DNA of 64,000 bases, from positions 1-64,000 of the forward strand of contig JAJFLX010000001.1 of NCBI GenBank assembly GCA_021772465.1, read 5' to 3'. This document shows positions 14,902-23,851 of the stretch, in pieces. A program made the translations under genes and the position numbers. How positions within the stretch are numbered: the stretch's first letter is position 1; each line of letters opens with the position of its first letter. The DNA comes from Chlamydiota bacterium. Its GTDB lineage: Bacteria; Chlamydiota; Chlamydiia; Chlamydiales; JAAKFR01. Under the pieces are notes generated by a model. That model saw nothing but the letters and a program-made list of their open reading frames with translations. It searched no databases and had not been told where the DNA came from.

Positions 14902-15912
14902 CTACTCCTGACTTAGAGTATCGTAAAAAAGGCGATAAAATTCAGGAGCATCGATAGAGAGGTACGCTTTTACGGGAGAACCCGAAGGCTCTTGGAAAAG
15001 ACATCCGTACCGCGGACCTAGGTGTTGATTGACAACTAAATCTACCCATTCATAGCTCCCAAGCGAGGGGTTAGTCATCACTGCCGCAGCTACAGGATCC
15101 CAGAAATAGACAGGAGTCCCCTTCTGAGATTCGACATAAGGTTTGATCACCTCAAAGACGAAATTGGCGGAAGGGTTTCTTTTCTCCGCTTTGAACTTCT
15201 CAAAGATCGCTTCGTCGATCGGAGCATCCTCTGTTGCGTTGAGTGGAACTAAAGTGATCGGAATGCCCGAGGATAGGACATCCTCAGCCGCTTTTGCATC
15301 TAAGAAAATATTGTACTCTGCGCACGTATTTTTGTACCCATGCGCCTCACCCACAACGTTGCCTTTCGTGCCAAGAGCTCCACCCGAAATGACAATCCGC
15401 TCGATTTTTTCTCGAACCGATGGGTGGTTTTCTAGTGCCAAAGCGACATTGGTCATAGGAGCTAAACAGAGCAAAGTGATTTTCTCTTCAGATTGCTCCG
15501 CTGTTTGAACGAGCAACTCCCAAGAACTGAGCTTAGAGGGAGGGTTGGGATTTTTTGGGAGTGAAATGTTGTAAACCTCATCGATATCTTTTCGCCATGC
15601 TTCGGGAAAATTGGAGTAAGGACTCAATGAAGTTTTAGCCCCAAAAGAGACAGGGATCTTTGGATGCCCAGCAAGTTCTAGTAAGTTGAGAATATTGGGA
15701 GCTGAGTAGCTCCAATGCGCCATTCCTGTGCCAGTGGTTGTTATGGCAAGCACCTCTACATCATTGCGTTTCAACAAATAGAGGATCGCCATCATGTCGT
15801 CCATATCACAATCCGTATCGACGATGACTTTCAATTCACGCTCTACCCCATGGATTGAAGAGCAAAAAAAGAGGATAGAAAAGAAAAATAGGAGAAGGTT
15901 TTTGGTATACAT
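14902..15912 (-). CDS. Exported inosine-uridine-type nucleoside hydrolase
   Basis: Splits N-ribosyl nucleosides into base and ribose. The N-terminal Asp cluster VDTDCDMDDM (Asp32, 34, 36, 38, 39) is the calcium- and ribose-binding hallmark, with LAPMTNVALALE and ISGGALGTKG later and the AEYNIFLDAKAA segment carrying further ribose contacts (N-x-x-x-D). A signal peptide (KNLLLFFFSILFFCSSI) precedes it, so the enzyme should act in the periplasm or be secreted. 336 aa is normal. The start ATG 15912 has a strong GAGGAGG-like site. Only 28 bp separate it from the rlmN stop. Together with the transporter and ribokinase it forms an external nucleoside-to-ribose-5-phosphate route. Confidence 0.85.
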   Translation of the reverse strand: MYTKNLLLFFFSILFFCSSIHGVERELKVIVDTDCDMDDMMAILYLLKRNDVEVLAITTTGTGMAHWSYSAPNILNLLELAGHPKIPVSFGAKTSLSPYSNFPEAWRKDIDEVYNISLPKNPNPPSKLSSWELLVQTAEQSEEKITLLCLAPMTNVALALENHPSVREKIERIVISGGALGTKGNVVGEAHGYKNTCAEYNIFLDAKAAEDVLSSGIPITLVPLNATEDAPIDEAIFEKFKAEKRNPSANFVFEVIKPYVESQKGTPVYFWDPVAAAVMTNPSLGSYEWVDLVVNQHLGPRYGCLFQEPSGSPVKAYLSIDAPEFYRLFYDTLSQE

Positions 15913-15940
15913 ATCCTCCTCGTATCACCAAAAAGAGTTC

Positions 15941-17032
15941 CTATAAAGCTATTTTTTTAGACCTACGCCTTTCGCGGTGAAGCTCTCTTGGATCGAGGTC
16001 GAGCTCTCCCTCTCTTTTTGCAGCGAGTTGACCGCACCCACTGCTGATGTCTTGCCCTTTGCTATAGCGAACTGGAGCGGGAATGGAGCGCTTACTCAGA
16101 TAGGCCTGAAAGGCGCGAATCCGCTCCTCACTCGAAGCTGACATGGCCACACCGGGGAAAGTATTGACCGGGATGAGATTCACTTTAGCCTTCAGGCCGT
16201 GTAAAAAATGTACGAGTTTCTTCGCCTCCCCCAAACTATCATTGACCCCTTCAATCATCACATACTCGAAAGTGATGCCATGTCGAGGGGATGCAGGGTA
16301 GTCGAGAAGTGCCTTTTTAAGTTCATCGAGACCATATTTTCGATTGATGGGCATCAATTTACTTCTTTTTTCATTGTCGGGGTTGTGAAGCGAGATGGCA
16401 AGCCTAACTGGAAGGTCTCTTCCCAGCTTTCGAATCTCGGGCACAAGACCCGATGTTGAGATAGTCACGCGAGATTTCGACAATGCCCCCCCTTCGGGAT
16501 CGATCATCACTCTACATGCGCGAGTCACCGCATCGTAGTTATCTAATGGCTCACCCATCCCCATAAAAACTACATTGGTGACTCTATCCTCTTTCAAAAA
16601 CTGATTAGCTATAAGAAGCTGAGCTAAAATTTCTCCCGAAGAGAGGTTGCGCTTGAGCCCCATTTTTCCCGTCTGACAAAAGGTGCACCCCATTTTACAA
16701 CCTACTTGAGAGCTTAAGCACAAGGTCGTGCGGTTTTCATAAGGCATAATAACCAGCTCAATGAGAAGGTTGTCCCTTGTTTTCAAAAGAAGCTTATGGC
16801 TTAAATCCTCAGATTGAAGCTTCGAATCGAGCTCGAGCGGCTCCCAACAAAAAGAGGCGGCCAATTTATTTCTAAGAGAGAGAGGTAAATTTGAAAAGCT
16901 CGCAGGGTCACTGTTATTTCTTTGAAAGATCCACTGATAGATTTGAAGTGCACGGTACTTAGGGATAGATTCTCTTTCTACCCACTCTTCCCAGTCAAAA
17001 AGAGAAAGATCGAATGCAATTGAAGTCGACAT
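15941..17032 (-). CDS. rlmN: Radical-SAM 23S rRNA A2503 methyltransferase RlmN
   Basis: Methylates C2 of A2503 in 23S rRNA and of A37 in some tRNAs. The radical-SAM cluster motif is C112-x3-C116-x2-C119 (GCKMGCTFCQTG). The later VFMGMGEPLDNYDAV and LAISLHNPDNEKR are family hallmarks, and the C-terminal SSGCGQLAAKREGE holds the methyl-accepting cysteine. The frame is open up to 17113, but the ATG at 17032 (MSTSIAF) gives the usual length (363 aa) and leaves room for a promoter between it and the divergent SulP gene. Three salvage genes follow it closely. Confidence 0.9.
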   Translation of the reverse strand: MSTSIAFDLSLFDWEEWVERESIPKYRALQIYQWIFQRNNSDPASFSNLPLSLRNKLAASFCWEPLELDSKLQSEDLSHKLLLKTRDNLLIELVIMPYENRTTLCLSSQVGCKMGCTFCQTGKMGLKRNLSSGEILAQLLIANQFLKEDRVTNVVFMGMGEPLDNYDAVTRACRVMIDPEGGALSKSRVTISTSGLVPEIRKLGRDLPVRLAISLHNPDNEKRSKLMPINRKYGLDELKKALLDYPASPRHGITFEYVMIEGVNDSLGEAKKLVHFLHGLKAKVNLIPVNTFPGVAMSASSEERIRAFQAYLSKRSIPAPVRYSKGQDISSGCGQLAAKREGELDLDPRELHRERRRSKKIAL

Positions 17033-17112
17033 AGAAGCATTATAGAAACTAGGGCATTTTTTTAAAGCTTTGACTTTTTTGGATTTAAACGATACACTTT
17101 CCTTCACAAACA

Positions 17113-18636
17113 ATGAATAAATTGAAGCAGTTTTTGATGCCTACAGGAGGATCTTGGAGCCTCGATACCTTCTCAGGCCTAACAGTTGCGCTCGCTCTTA
17201 TCCCCGAGTCGATAGCTTTTTCTCTCGTAGCTCATGTCGATCCTCTTGTTGGACTCTATTCGGCCTTCTTCATGTGTCTAATCACAGCACTTCTAGGGGG
17301 ACGGCCAGGAATGATCTCTGGAGCTACTGGCGCCATGGCGGTCGTCATTGTCTCTTTGGTCACTCAATTTGGAGTAGAGTACTTGTTTGCGACCGTGGTT
17401 TTGACCGGTCTTCTCCAAATTATTGTCGGCTTGTGTCGCCTCGGAAAGTTGATGCGGATTTTACCCAGGCCGGTAATGGTTGGATTTGTCAATGGTCTTG
17501 CGCTCGTGATCCTTTTTTCCCAACTCCACCACTTTAAAGTCGATAGAGGTGGGGAGATGCAGTGGCTCTCAGGCGCTCCTCTTTTCGTGATGCTCTCGCT
17601 TGTTTTTCTAGCGATGGTCATCACACACTTTCTTCCGAAGCTCACAAAAAAACTCCCCTCTGCTCTCGTTGCGATTTTAACTGTGACAGCCCTCTCTTAT
17701 CTATTTCACCTCGACGTGCTCGTAGTCGATGATATGATGGGAGGCAACTCGATGCGGGCAGGGTTGCCCACGTTTGCATGGCTCTCTGTCCCCTTCACGC
17801 TCTCCACTCTCAAAATCATTCTCCCCTATGCGATCACCCTTTGCATCATTGGATTGTCAGAATCTTTGATGACCCTCTCTTTGATCGATGAAATGACGCA
17901 AACTCGTGGCAGGGCCAATAAAGAGTGCATTGCCCAAGGACTTGGCAACCTAGTTTCAGGCTTTTTCAAAGGGATGGGTGGGTGCGCGATGCTTGGACAG
18001 AGCATGATCAACACAGGATCTGGAGGGCGTGGAAGACTTTCAGGTATTGTGGCCGGTATCACCCTCTTCTTGTTTATCCTGTTTCTCTGGCCTCTTATCA
18101 AACTGATCCCCCTCGCAGCGCTTGTCGGTGTCATGTTTATGGTCGTCATCGAAACCTTTGAATGGGCCACTTTCAAATTTGTCCGCAAAATCCCTATGCA
18201 CGATGCGTTTATTATTGTAGCCGTGACACTTGTGACAATTTTCACCAACTTGGCAGTTGCAGTAGTCGTTGGAGTGATCATTGCAGCACTTGTCTTCTCT
18301 TGGAAGAGTGCCCAAAACATCCATGCTAAAACCAAGACCACCCCAGAAGGGAGAAAAGAGTATCAACTTCACGGCCCACTTTTTTTCGGCTCCATCTCTG
18401 CTTTTAAAGAACTCTTTGATGTCGAGGAGGATCCTGATGAAGTGATCATCGATTTTAAACACTCTAGAGTGAGCGATCACTCGGCTATTGATGCGATCGC
18501 TTCTATCACTAAAAACTACCTTGCTTTGGGAAAAAAACTTCACCTGCGCCATCTGAGTGCTGAGTGCCGCTTGCTACTCGGTCGTGCAGACGATCTTGTG
18601 GAGACAAACATTTTAGAAAATCCCGACTACATTTAA
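17113..18636 (+). CDS. SulP-family anion transporter with STAS domain
   Basis: A 507-aa inner-membrane transporter with about 12 hydrophobic helices, from [20 protein letters not shown] (the family signature near the first helices) through [18 protein letters not shown] loops to a cytoplasmic STAS domain (about residues 410-507, with [18 protein letters not shown] around the regulatory Ser/Asp site). SulP proteins carry sulfate, bicarbonate, dicarboxylates or chloride; the substrate cannot be told here. It is encoded divergently from rlmN and only 17 bp upstream of an RNA helicase gene. Confidence 0.82.
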   Translation: MNKLKQFLMPTGGSWSLDTFSGLTVALALIPESIAFSLVAHVDPLVGLYSAFFMCLITALLGGRPGMISGATGAMAVVIVSLVTQFGVEYLFATVVLTGLLQIIVGLCRLGKLMRILPRPVMVGFVNGLALVILFSQLHHFKVDRGGEMQWLSGAPLFVMLSLVFLAMVITHFLPKLTKKLPSALVAILTVTALSYLFHLDVLVVDDMMGGNSMRAGLPTFAWLSVPFTLSTLKIILPYAITLCIIGLSESLMTLSLIDEMTQTRGRANKECIAQGLGNLVSGFFKGMGGCAMLGQSMINTGSGGRGRLSGIVAGITLFLFILFLWPLIKLIPLAALVGVMFMVVIETFEWATFKFVRKIPMHDAFIIVAVTLVTIFTNLAVAVVVGVIIAALVFSWKSAQNIHAKTKTTPEGRKEYQLHGPLFFGSISAFKELFDVEEDPDEVIIDFKHSRVSDHSAIDAIASITKNYLALGKKLHLRHLSAECRLLLGRADDLVETNILENPDYI

Positions 18637-18653
18637 CTTTTGGAGCCTCGACC

Positions 18654-19790
18654 ATGTCCTTTAAATCTTTGGGCCTACTCCCTGAAATCATCTCTGCGGT
18701 AGAAAAAAAGGGGTATACCCAGCCCTCGCCCATCCAGCAACAAGCAATTCCTGCTATCCTAAAAGGGCGTGATTTGCTCGGAGGAGCGCAAACAGGGACG
18801 GGAAAAACAGCGGGATTTACCCTCCCCTTGCTTCACCGTCTCAGCGGCAAATCAGGTGTTTTACGAGCTCTCATCTTGACCCCAACACGCGAGCTTGCTG
18901 CTCAAGTCGGTGAAAGTGTCTCGACCTATGGTGAATTTCTCCTTTTGAAATCGACAGTTATTTTTGGGGGCGTGAATATCAACCCCCAGATCAAGCGACT
19001 GCGTCAGGGAGTAGACATTTTGGTAGCAACGCCTGGTCGGTTGCTCGATCACGCTTCACAGCATACCGTAGATCTCTCACAAATTGAGATTCTTGTGCTG
19101 GACGAAGCCGATCGAATGCTCGATATGGGTTTCTTGCGCGATGTACGTAGGATCCTTAAATTGCTACCTAGCAAACGGCAAAACCTGCTCTTTTCCGCCA
19201 CCTTCTCTAAGGAGATCAAGAAGCTTGCCCATTCTCTTCTCACCGATCCTGTCACTGTAGAGGTCGCTCGGCAAAACAACCCCGCTGAGCAAATTACCCA
19301 GCTTATCTACCAGGTAGACCGTGAGAAAAAAAGGGAGATCTTGTCTCATCTGATCAAAGAGCAAAAATGGCAGCAGGTGCTTGTTTTTGCCCGTACAAAA
19401 CATGGGGCTAACCGACTCGCTAGTCAACTTGAAAAAGATGGGATTCAATCAGCTGCCATTCACGGCAATAAGAGTCAAACAGCGCGCACTCGAGCACTTG
19501 CTAGCTTTAAAGAGGGGAGTGTCCGTGTGCTCGTTGCAACAGATATTGCTGCTAGAGGTCTTGACATCGATCAACTCCCTCATGTCATAAACTTTGAACT
19601 CCCACACGTCCCTGAAGATTACGTTCATCGGATCGGACGAACGGGACGAGCGGGCAAAAGTGGAGAGGCAATATCACTCGTTTGCCAGGAAGAGAACAAG
19701 CTTCTACATGCAATTGAGCGATTAATTGGGCGCGATCTGCCAAAAAAGCGGGTCCCCGGCCATGGAATCAAATCACCATCTTCGAAATAA
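18654..19790 (+). CDS. DEAD-box RNA helicase, RhlE type (copy 1)
   Basis: An ATP-dependent RNA helicase core of 378 aa with all motifs in order: [11 protein letters not shown] and the Q motif ([10 protein letters not shown]), AQTGTGKT (I), PTRELAAQ (Ia), ATPGRLLD (Ib), [12 protein letters not shown] (II), FSATFS (III), [13 protein letters not shown] (IV), [15 protein letters not shown] (V) and [10 protein letters not shown] (VI). The frame is open further upstream, but the ATG at 18654 starts the conserved protein and has GGAG about 9 bases before it. There is almost no C-terminal extension. It probably shares a transcript with the SulP gene. Its 3' end overlaps the convergent ZIP gene by 23 bp. 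Confidence 0.9.
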   Translation: MSFKSLGLLPEIISAVEKKGYTQPSPIQQQAIPAILKGRDLLGGAQTGTGKTAGFTLPLLHRLSGKSGVLRALILTPTRELAAQVGESVSTYGEFLLLKSTVIFGGVNINPQIKRLRQGVDILVATPGRLLDHASQHTVDLSQIEILVLDEADRMLDMGFLRDVRRILKLLPSKRQNLLFSATFSKEIKKLAHSLLTDPVTVEVARQNNPAEQITQLIYQVDREKKREILSHLIKEQKWQQVLVFARTKHGANRLASQLEKDGIQSAAIHGNKSQTARTRALASFKEGSVRVLVATDIAARGLDIDQLPHVINFELPHVPEDYVHRIGRTGRAGKSGEAISLVCQEENKLLHAIERLIGRDLPKKRVPGHGIKSPSSK

Positions 19791-20478
19791 TCCCACAAAG
19801 AAAGCCCAAAACAGCACCAAATGTCGGTGCCCAGTGTCGTTTCAGCTTTGCCTGAGGGGCAATATCTTGGAAAATTAAATAGAGAATCCCTCCAGCTGAA
19901 AAAAGCATGACCCCAGAAATCACCTCAGGGGATTCTGCAAGGAAGAAATAGCCCGTAAGTCCCCCGACGGGTCCCAGAAGTGCCAGAGAGAAAAATGAGC
20001 AGAGAATAACCCCACTCTTTAGCTTCGATGAAGCTCTCAATTCTAAATAAGCATTAAATCCTTCTGGGAGGTTTTGTAGGGCAATTAAGAGACCGAGAAG
20101 AAGAGCATCACCTCGGGCGAGCAGATAGAGAGAGCCCAACGCAATGACTTCAGGGACAAAATCGAGGAGCATGGCTGCAAGCTGGTCAAATTTTGTGTGC
20201 ATTGCACTTAAGATTCGGTCAGTCAACATGAAGGCGAGCCCCCCCAAACCAAACCAGAGAGCTACGTAAGGAGGAGTTAAGTTTTTTATCCCTTCAGGGA
20301 CGAGAACCAAGGCTACCGCTGAGATTAATATCCCCCCTCCAAACGCGATCACTGAATGGCGAAGCTCGCTCTCAAGCCACTTGTTGCTAATATGCTCTAC
20401 TGAGGCAATCAAGGCGCCTAAAAACATGGCAAGCCCGATTGCAAAGGTCAATAGGGCAATACCAACCCACTCACCCAT
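19768..20478 (-). CDS. ZIP-family metal transporter
   Basis: A 236-aa protein with about eight hydrophobic segments, of the ZIP (Zn/Fe permease) family. The helix-IV region reads [15 protein letters not shown] and helix V has GPVGG. In most ZIP proteins helix IV carries H-N-x-PEG, with His and Glu forming the metal site. Here the His is replaced by Gln, while N, P, E and G are kept. The loop between helices III and IV is short. Transport of divalent metal into the cytoplasm is likely, but the substitution makes the metal choice uncertain. Convergent with the helicase gene. Confidence 0.7.
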   Translation of the reverse strand: MGEWVGIALLTFAIGLAMFLGALIASVEHISNKWLESELRHSVIAFGGGILISAVALVLVPEGIKNLTPPYVALWFGLGGLAFMLTDRILSAMHTKFDQLAAMLLDFVPEVIALGSLYLLARGDALLLGLLIALQNLPEGFNAYLELRASSKLKSGVILCSFFSLALLGPVGGLTGYFFLAESPEVISGVMLFSAGGILYLIFQDIAPQAKLKRHWAPTFGAVLGFLCGIISKMVI

Positions 20479-20567
20479 GTCTATTCTGAATCCAATTGAG
20501 TTGCTTCAAGCCTGTCAAACTACCCCCTAAAATGATCCAGCTCCCTGCGATGCATGCTCTTCTATCC

Positions 20568-21650
20568 TCATCTAAGAGAGGAGGAGACATCGATAAAGGC
20601 TTGCTCGCCTACAATCTTGAGATCTTTGATGACTTTGCCATCTAAATTGAACTCGCTCAAATCGACATATCGAAGGGTTTGATCTGCGTAGGACTTGTAG
20701 TAGTACCTCAAGGTTTGAGGCTCTTTAACTGAGGTCAATAAGGTATAGTCTAAAGCCATCTTTTCCCCTTCTTCTTGCCGAACAGACCCGTAAGGGATGT
20801 CAAATTGGTTCAAAATGTGAAAAGCTTGATCCACCGTCTCATTTGAATTTACCGGGGGGATTGCCGCTGTTGAAAAGAGAGCCGCTCGTACAAATCTCGA
20901 AGGGGGTGTGAAGTCTCCGGGTAATCCCAGCATCCCAGAGCCTTCACCAAAAGACTCTAATTTCAAGCCTCTCAAATTTTTAGAATCTGAATTATAGGGA
21001 GATAGGTTGATGAAATTATTTAAATTTGTGAGCTGCCAATCAAAGGTAGGAGAATTAGTAATCACTCCAATTTCATTCTCATAAACCTTGAGAGTCCCCC
21101 CTCTCGGCTCGATGACAAGGCTCTTTCCTGTGTTGTCATAGACGACATAGTGTAGAGGTGGCGCAGAACCTCCCCACCCGCTCGTTATTGTGGGAGCGAT
21201 CACAACATCTGGGAGAGCTGCTTTAACCTCATCTAGTGTTGCAAATTGCGTCAAAATCCAATTAGAAAATTCGACAGCAGAGAGCGCCTTTGCCTGATTC
21301 TCCGGAGTCACGGTAGCATATTCAGCGTAGCCGGGGAAATAAAAGGCGGCAGCCACAAGCCCCTTCTCATTGATCCCGTCCATGAGTTTGGCATCTTTAA
21401 AGCAGTAAATTCCAGCTGCAGCGTACTTTGCTACATACTCCAACCCTTTCCCTTGAGGAACATCGCCCACAAAGGCAAAGCCGCGTGGAATGACTGCTAC
21501 ACTCATCTCAATGTTCTCACCAAACTCAACTGTTCTACCCGTAACTATCGACCCATCTTCAGCGGTGAGTAAAATCCCAGTACAAGCAGACAAATCAGCT
21601 AGAGTAAAAAGATAGATAAAAAAAAGACCAACCACTGCTCTTAAATACAT
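20568..21650 (-). CDS. Exported choloylglycine hydrolase / penicillin V acylase family enzyme
   Basis: An Ntn-hydrolase of 360 aa. The signal peptide (YLRAVVGLFFIYLF then LADLSA) is followed directly by Cys23-Thr-Gly, so signal cleavage would expose the N-terminal nucleophile. Family features follow: GRTVEFGE (Arg of the active site), MDGINEKGLV, YDNTGKSLVIEPRGG, and VITNSPTFDWQLTNLNN with the catalytic Asn. The frame extends four codons upstream, but ATG 21650 has GGAG six bases before it and is taken as the start. Substrates in the family are bile salts, penicillin V or acyl-homoserine lactones; none can be assigned. Expected in the periplasm or outside the cell. Confidence 0.85.
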   Translation of the reverse strand: MYLRAVVGLFFIYLFTLADLSACTGILLTAEDGSIVTGRTVEFGENIEMSVAVIPRGFAFVGDVPQGKGLEYVAKYAAAGIYCFKDAKLMDGINEKGLVAAAFYFPGYAEYATVTPENQAKALSAVEFSNWILTQFATLDEVKAALPDVVIAPTITSGWGGSAPPLHYVVYDNTGKSLVIEPRGGTLKVYENEIGVITNSPTFDWQLTNLNNFINLSPYNSDSKNLRGLKLESFGEGSGMLGLPGDFTPPSRFVRAALFSTAAIPPVNSNETVDQAFHILNQFDIPYGSVRQEEGEKMALDYTLLTSVKEPQTLRYYYKSYADQTLRYVDLSEFNLDGKVIKDLKIVGEQAFIDVSSSLR

Positions 21651-21695
21651 AGAATTCTCCAATTAGTTTTTTTTCTTCTCGATGAGGTGTATTAA

Positions 21696-21793
21696 AAATT
21701 GCTAAATCTGAGCATTTTAATTTATCAATTAACACCAAACTTCGGTATAGCCCGCGAAAAGATTTTCTCAAAGAAAATTGCTCAATCTGAGCA
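21696..21793. promoter_or_regulatory. Pair of 19-bp direct repeats containing a GCTCA-TGAGC dyad
   Basis: AAATTGCTAAATCTGAGCA (21696-21714) and AAATTGCTCAATCTGAGCA (21775-21793) differ at one base. The second contains the dyad GCTCA-ATC-TGAGC. They lie 79 bp apart in the 283-bp gap between the divergent choloylglycine-hydrolase-family gene and the second helicase gene. The remaining gap is A/T-rich with no other obvious structure. A role as operator sites is inferred from position and symmetry. Confidence 0.4.
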
Positions 21794-21933
21794 CGGGAAG
21801 CGAAAATTCAAATTATCAATAAAATTTTTGAGAGAAGTATGAGTTTTTCACACAACACAGGTTTTAATGTATCTAATAAGTTATCCCTCTGCTATGCTTC
21901 TTCGATACTTACCTATTTTAACAGTGAGAATAA

Positions 21934-23145
21934 ATGACTTCTTTCGACAGCCTGGGCTTGCACCCTTCCTTACTCAAAGCCCTCCAATCTGCAGACTACA
22001 CTGAGCCTACGCCCATTCAGTCCAAAGCGATTCCTAAAATCGTCCGTGGGTTTGACATCCGTGCCTCGGCTCAGACGGGCACTGGTAAAACAGCCGCGTT
22101 TCTTCTGCCTCTTCTCAACCGTCTAACTTATCCCAGGCCCCAAGCGAGCCGTGGCCCCCGCGCCCTTATTCTCGTCCCGACAAGGGAGCTTGCCATGCAG
22201 GTCGCTCACCAAGCTGAGAAGTACAGCCGCTTCCTCAACCGGATCAAAACGGTATGTGTCGTAGGAGGTGTCCCCTACCCTGCGCAGCAAAGGCAACTCT
22301 CAAGGCCGTATGATCTTCTCATTGCGACCCCGGGGCGGCTCATCGACTTTCTTGACCGCAAAAAGATCAACCTCTCTCATGTAGAAGTTTTTGTGCTCGA
22401 TGAAGCAGACCGGATGCTCGACATGGGCTTTGTAGAGCCCGTTGAGAGAATAGCGAGTGCTCTACCCACATCGCGACAAACCCTTCTCTTTTCTGCAACC
22501 TTGGCAGGAAGCGTTCAACAACTCTCTGAGAGAATCATGAACAAGCCGATGGATATTAAAATCCACAGTGACCAAGCCAAGCATGAGAATATCACCCAAA
22601 AGCTTCACCTTGTCGACAATCTCGGCCACAAAAACCGCATCCTCGAGCACATCCTACAAGAGGAGCAAATTGAGTATGCGATCATCTTCACTTCGACCAA
22701 ACGACATGTCGAGCAGCTAGCTGGAGAGCTCTACGAAAAAGGGCACAGCGCTGCTCCTCTCCACGGAGATATGAATCAGAGGCAACGCTCACGTACCCTG
22801 GCTCAGCTCCGAAGTGGAAAAATTAAAATTCTCGTTGCAACCGATGTTGCAGCTCGTGGAATTGATGTGCAGTTGATTACTCATGTGATCAATTTTGATA
22901 TGCCAAATAATACTGAAGACTATGTCCACCGAATCGGGCGCACGGGCCGCGCTGGCGCCCAAGGGACAGCGCTCTCTTTCGCAGCGCACCGTGATACCTT
23001 CCTTGTCAAAAAAATTGAGCAATTTACCGGTCAACAGATCAATGTGGTAGAGATCGCTGGACTCGAGCCTAGAGCTAAACCCAATCACCCAAAAAAGCGT
23101 CCCTTTAGAGGAGGCTATCGAAAATCTTACGCTGGGCGAAGGTAA
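21934..23145 (+). CDS. DEAD-box RNA helicase, RhlE type (copy 2)
   Basis: A 403-aa helicase with the same motif set as the gene at 18654: PTPIQSKAIP (Q), [10 protein letters not shown] (I), PTRELAMQ (Ia), ATPGRLIDF (Ib), [12 protein letters not shown] (II), FSATLA (III), ATDVAARGID (V) and [10 protein letters not shown] (VI). It differs by a longer arginine/lysine-rich C-terminus (KPNHPKKRPFRGGYRKS), typical of RhlE and useful for general RNA binding. It has only 1.2 kb of unrelated genes between it and copy 1, so an old duplication is possible. The 3' end overlaps the convergent gene at 23105 by about 40 bp. Confidence 0.9.
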   Translation: MTSFDSLGLHPSLLKALQSADYTEPTPIQSKAIPKIVRGFDIRASAQTGTGKTAAFLLPLLNRLTYPRPQASRGPRALILVPTRELAMQVAHQAEKYSRFLNRIKTVCVVGGVPYPAQQRQLSRPYDLLIATPGRLIDFLDRKKINLSHVEVFVLDEADRMLDMGFVEPVERIASALPTSRQTLLFSATLAGSVQQLSERIMNKPMDIKIHSDQAKHENITQKLHLVDNLGHKNRILEHILQEEQIEYAIIFTSTKRHVEQLAGELYEKGHSAAPLHGDMNQRQRSRTLAQLRSGKIKILVATDVAARGIDVQLITHVINFDMPNNTEDYVHRIGRTGRAGAQGTALSFAAHRDTFLVKKIEQFTGQQINVVEIAGLEPRAKPNHPKKRPFRGGYRKSYAGRR

Positions 23146-23851
23146 GAAAAGACTCTAACGGCGCCTCGCAGTAGAGCACGTAAAGCTTTTCATCTCGGTA
23201 AATAAAGTCGGCAAAAAGACCCCTTTCGCCTAGATCTTTCCCCCACCCGTGGGCTTGCTCGCCACTTAAGAACCCTTGAGAGGTGTACCGCTTTTTATCC
23301 CTCTGATCGAAATGACACACAGCTTCCCCCTCAAGCCTCTCTAAATGCCAGGTGACAACTGACTGAATTTCATCGCGGGCAACCTCAAAGACGCGCACAT
23401 CGAGATAGACTGGAAACCCTATCTCACTCTCACCTAAGTAGAGCCTTTTGTAGACATGAAAAGGGTGAGGAGGCTGAAGTGACTCCATTGGGGTCTCGCG
23501 AATACAGAGAACATTGTAGAGCTCTCCTGGAAAAGAGAACGGAAGATCTTTTTGCAAAGCGGTGAGACGGTCGATAAAAACAGCTTCGATCACATCTCGA
23601 GTGAGCTCTGGATTGCTTAAAAAGAGTTGGGCGCTATAGGCATTGAGCTCCGCTAGGTCTCGAGCCATTTCAGGATTTACTGCCTTAAGAGGCTGGCTTT
23701 TCACCCAGGGGTGAGCAAGGAGATAGGGCGGTAGTAGGGTGGGTTTTTCAATCTCTCTACTCCTAGGGTTCTCTTTTGCAGGGTACAACCTGACGCAGAG
23801 AAAAAGCACAAGAGATGAGAGGAGCAAGGCCAGAGCGGCACGCTTTTTCAC
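23105..23851 (-). CDS. Chlamydial hypothetical exported protein beside phoH (CT016-like by position)
   Basis: A 248-aa protein with an N-terminal membrane anchor or signal (ALALLLSSLVLFLCVRLY) and no motif I recognise. The middle is rich in aromatic and proline residues (PGELYNVLCIRETPMESL, PPHPFHVYKRLY), and the end predicts mixed alpha/beta. Its start overlaps the phoH stop by 4 bases (ATGA), so the two are translationally coupled. In C. trachomatis the gene next to phoH (CT015) is CT016. I propose the same gene on position alone, which a sequence comparison could overturn. Confidence 0.6.
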   Translation of the reverse strand: MKKRAALALLLSSLVLFLCVRLYPAKENPRSREIEKPTLLPPYLLAHPWVKSQPLKAVNPEMARDLAELNAYSAQLFLSNPELTRDVIEAVFIDRLTALQKDLPFSFPGELYNVLCIRETPMESLQPPHPFHVYKRLYLGESEIGFPVYLDVRVFEVARDEIQSVVTWHLERLEGEAVCHFDQRDKKRYTSQGFLSGEQAHGWGKDLGERGLFADFIYRDEKLYVLYCEAPLESFLTFAQRKIFDSLL

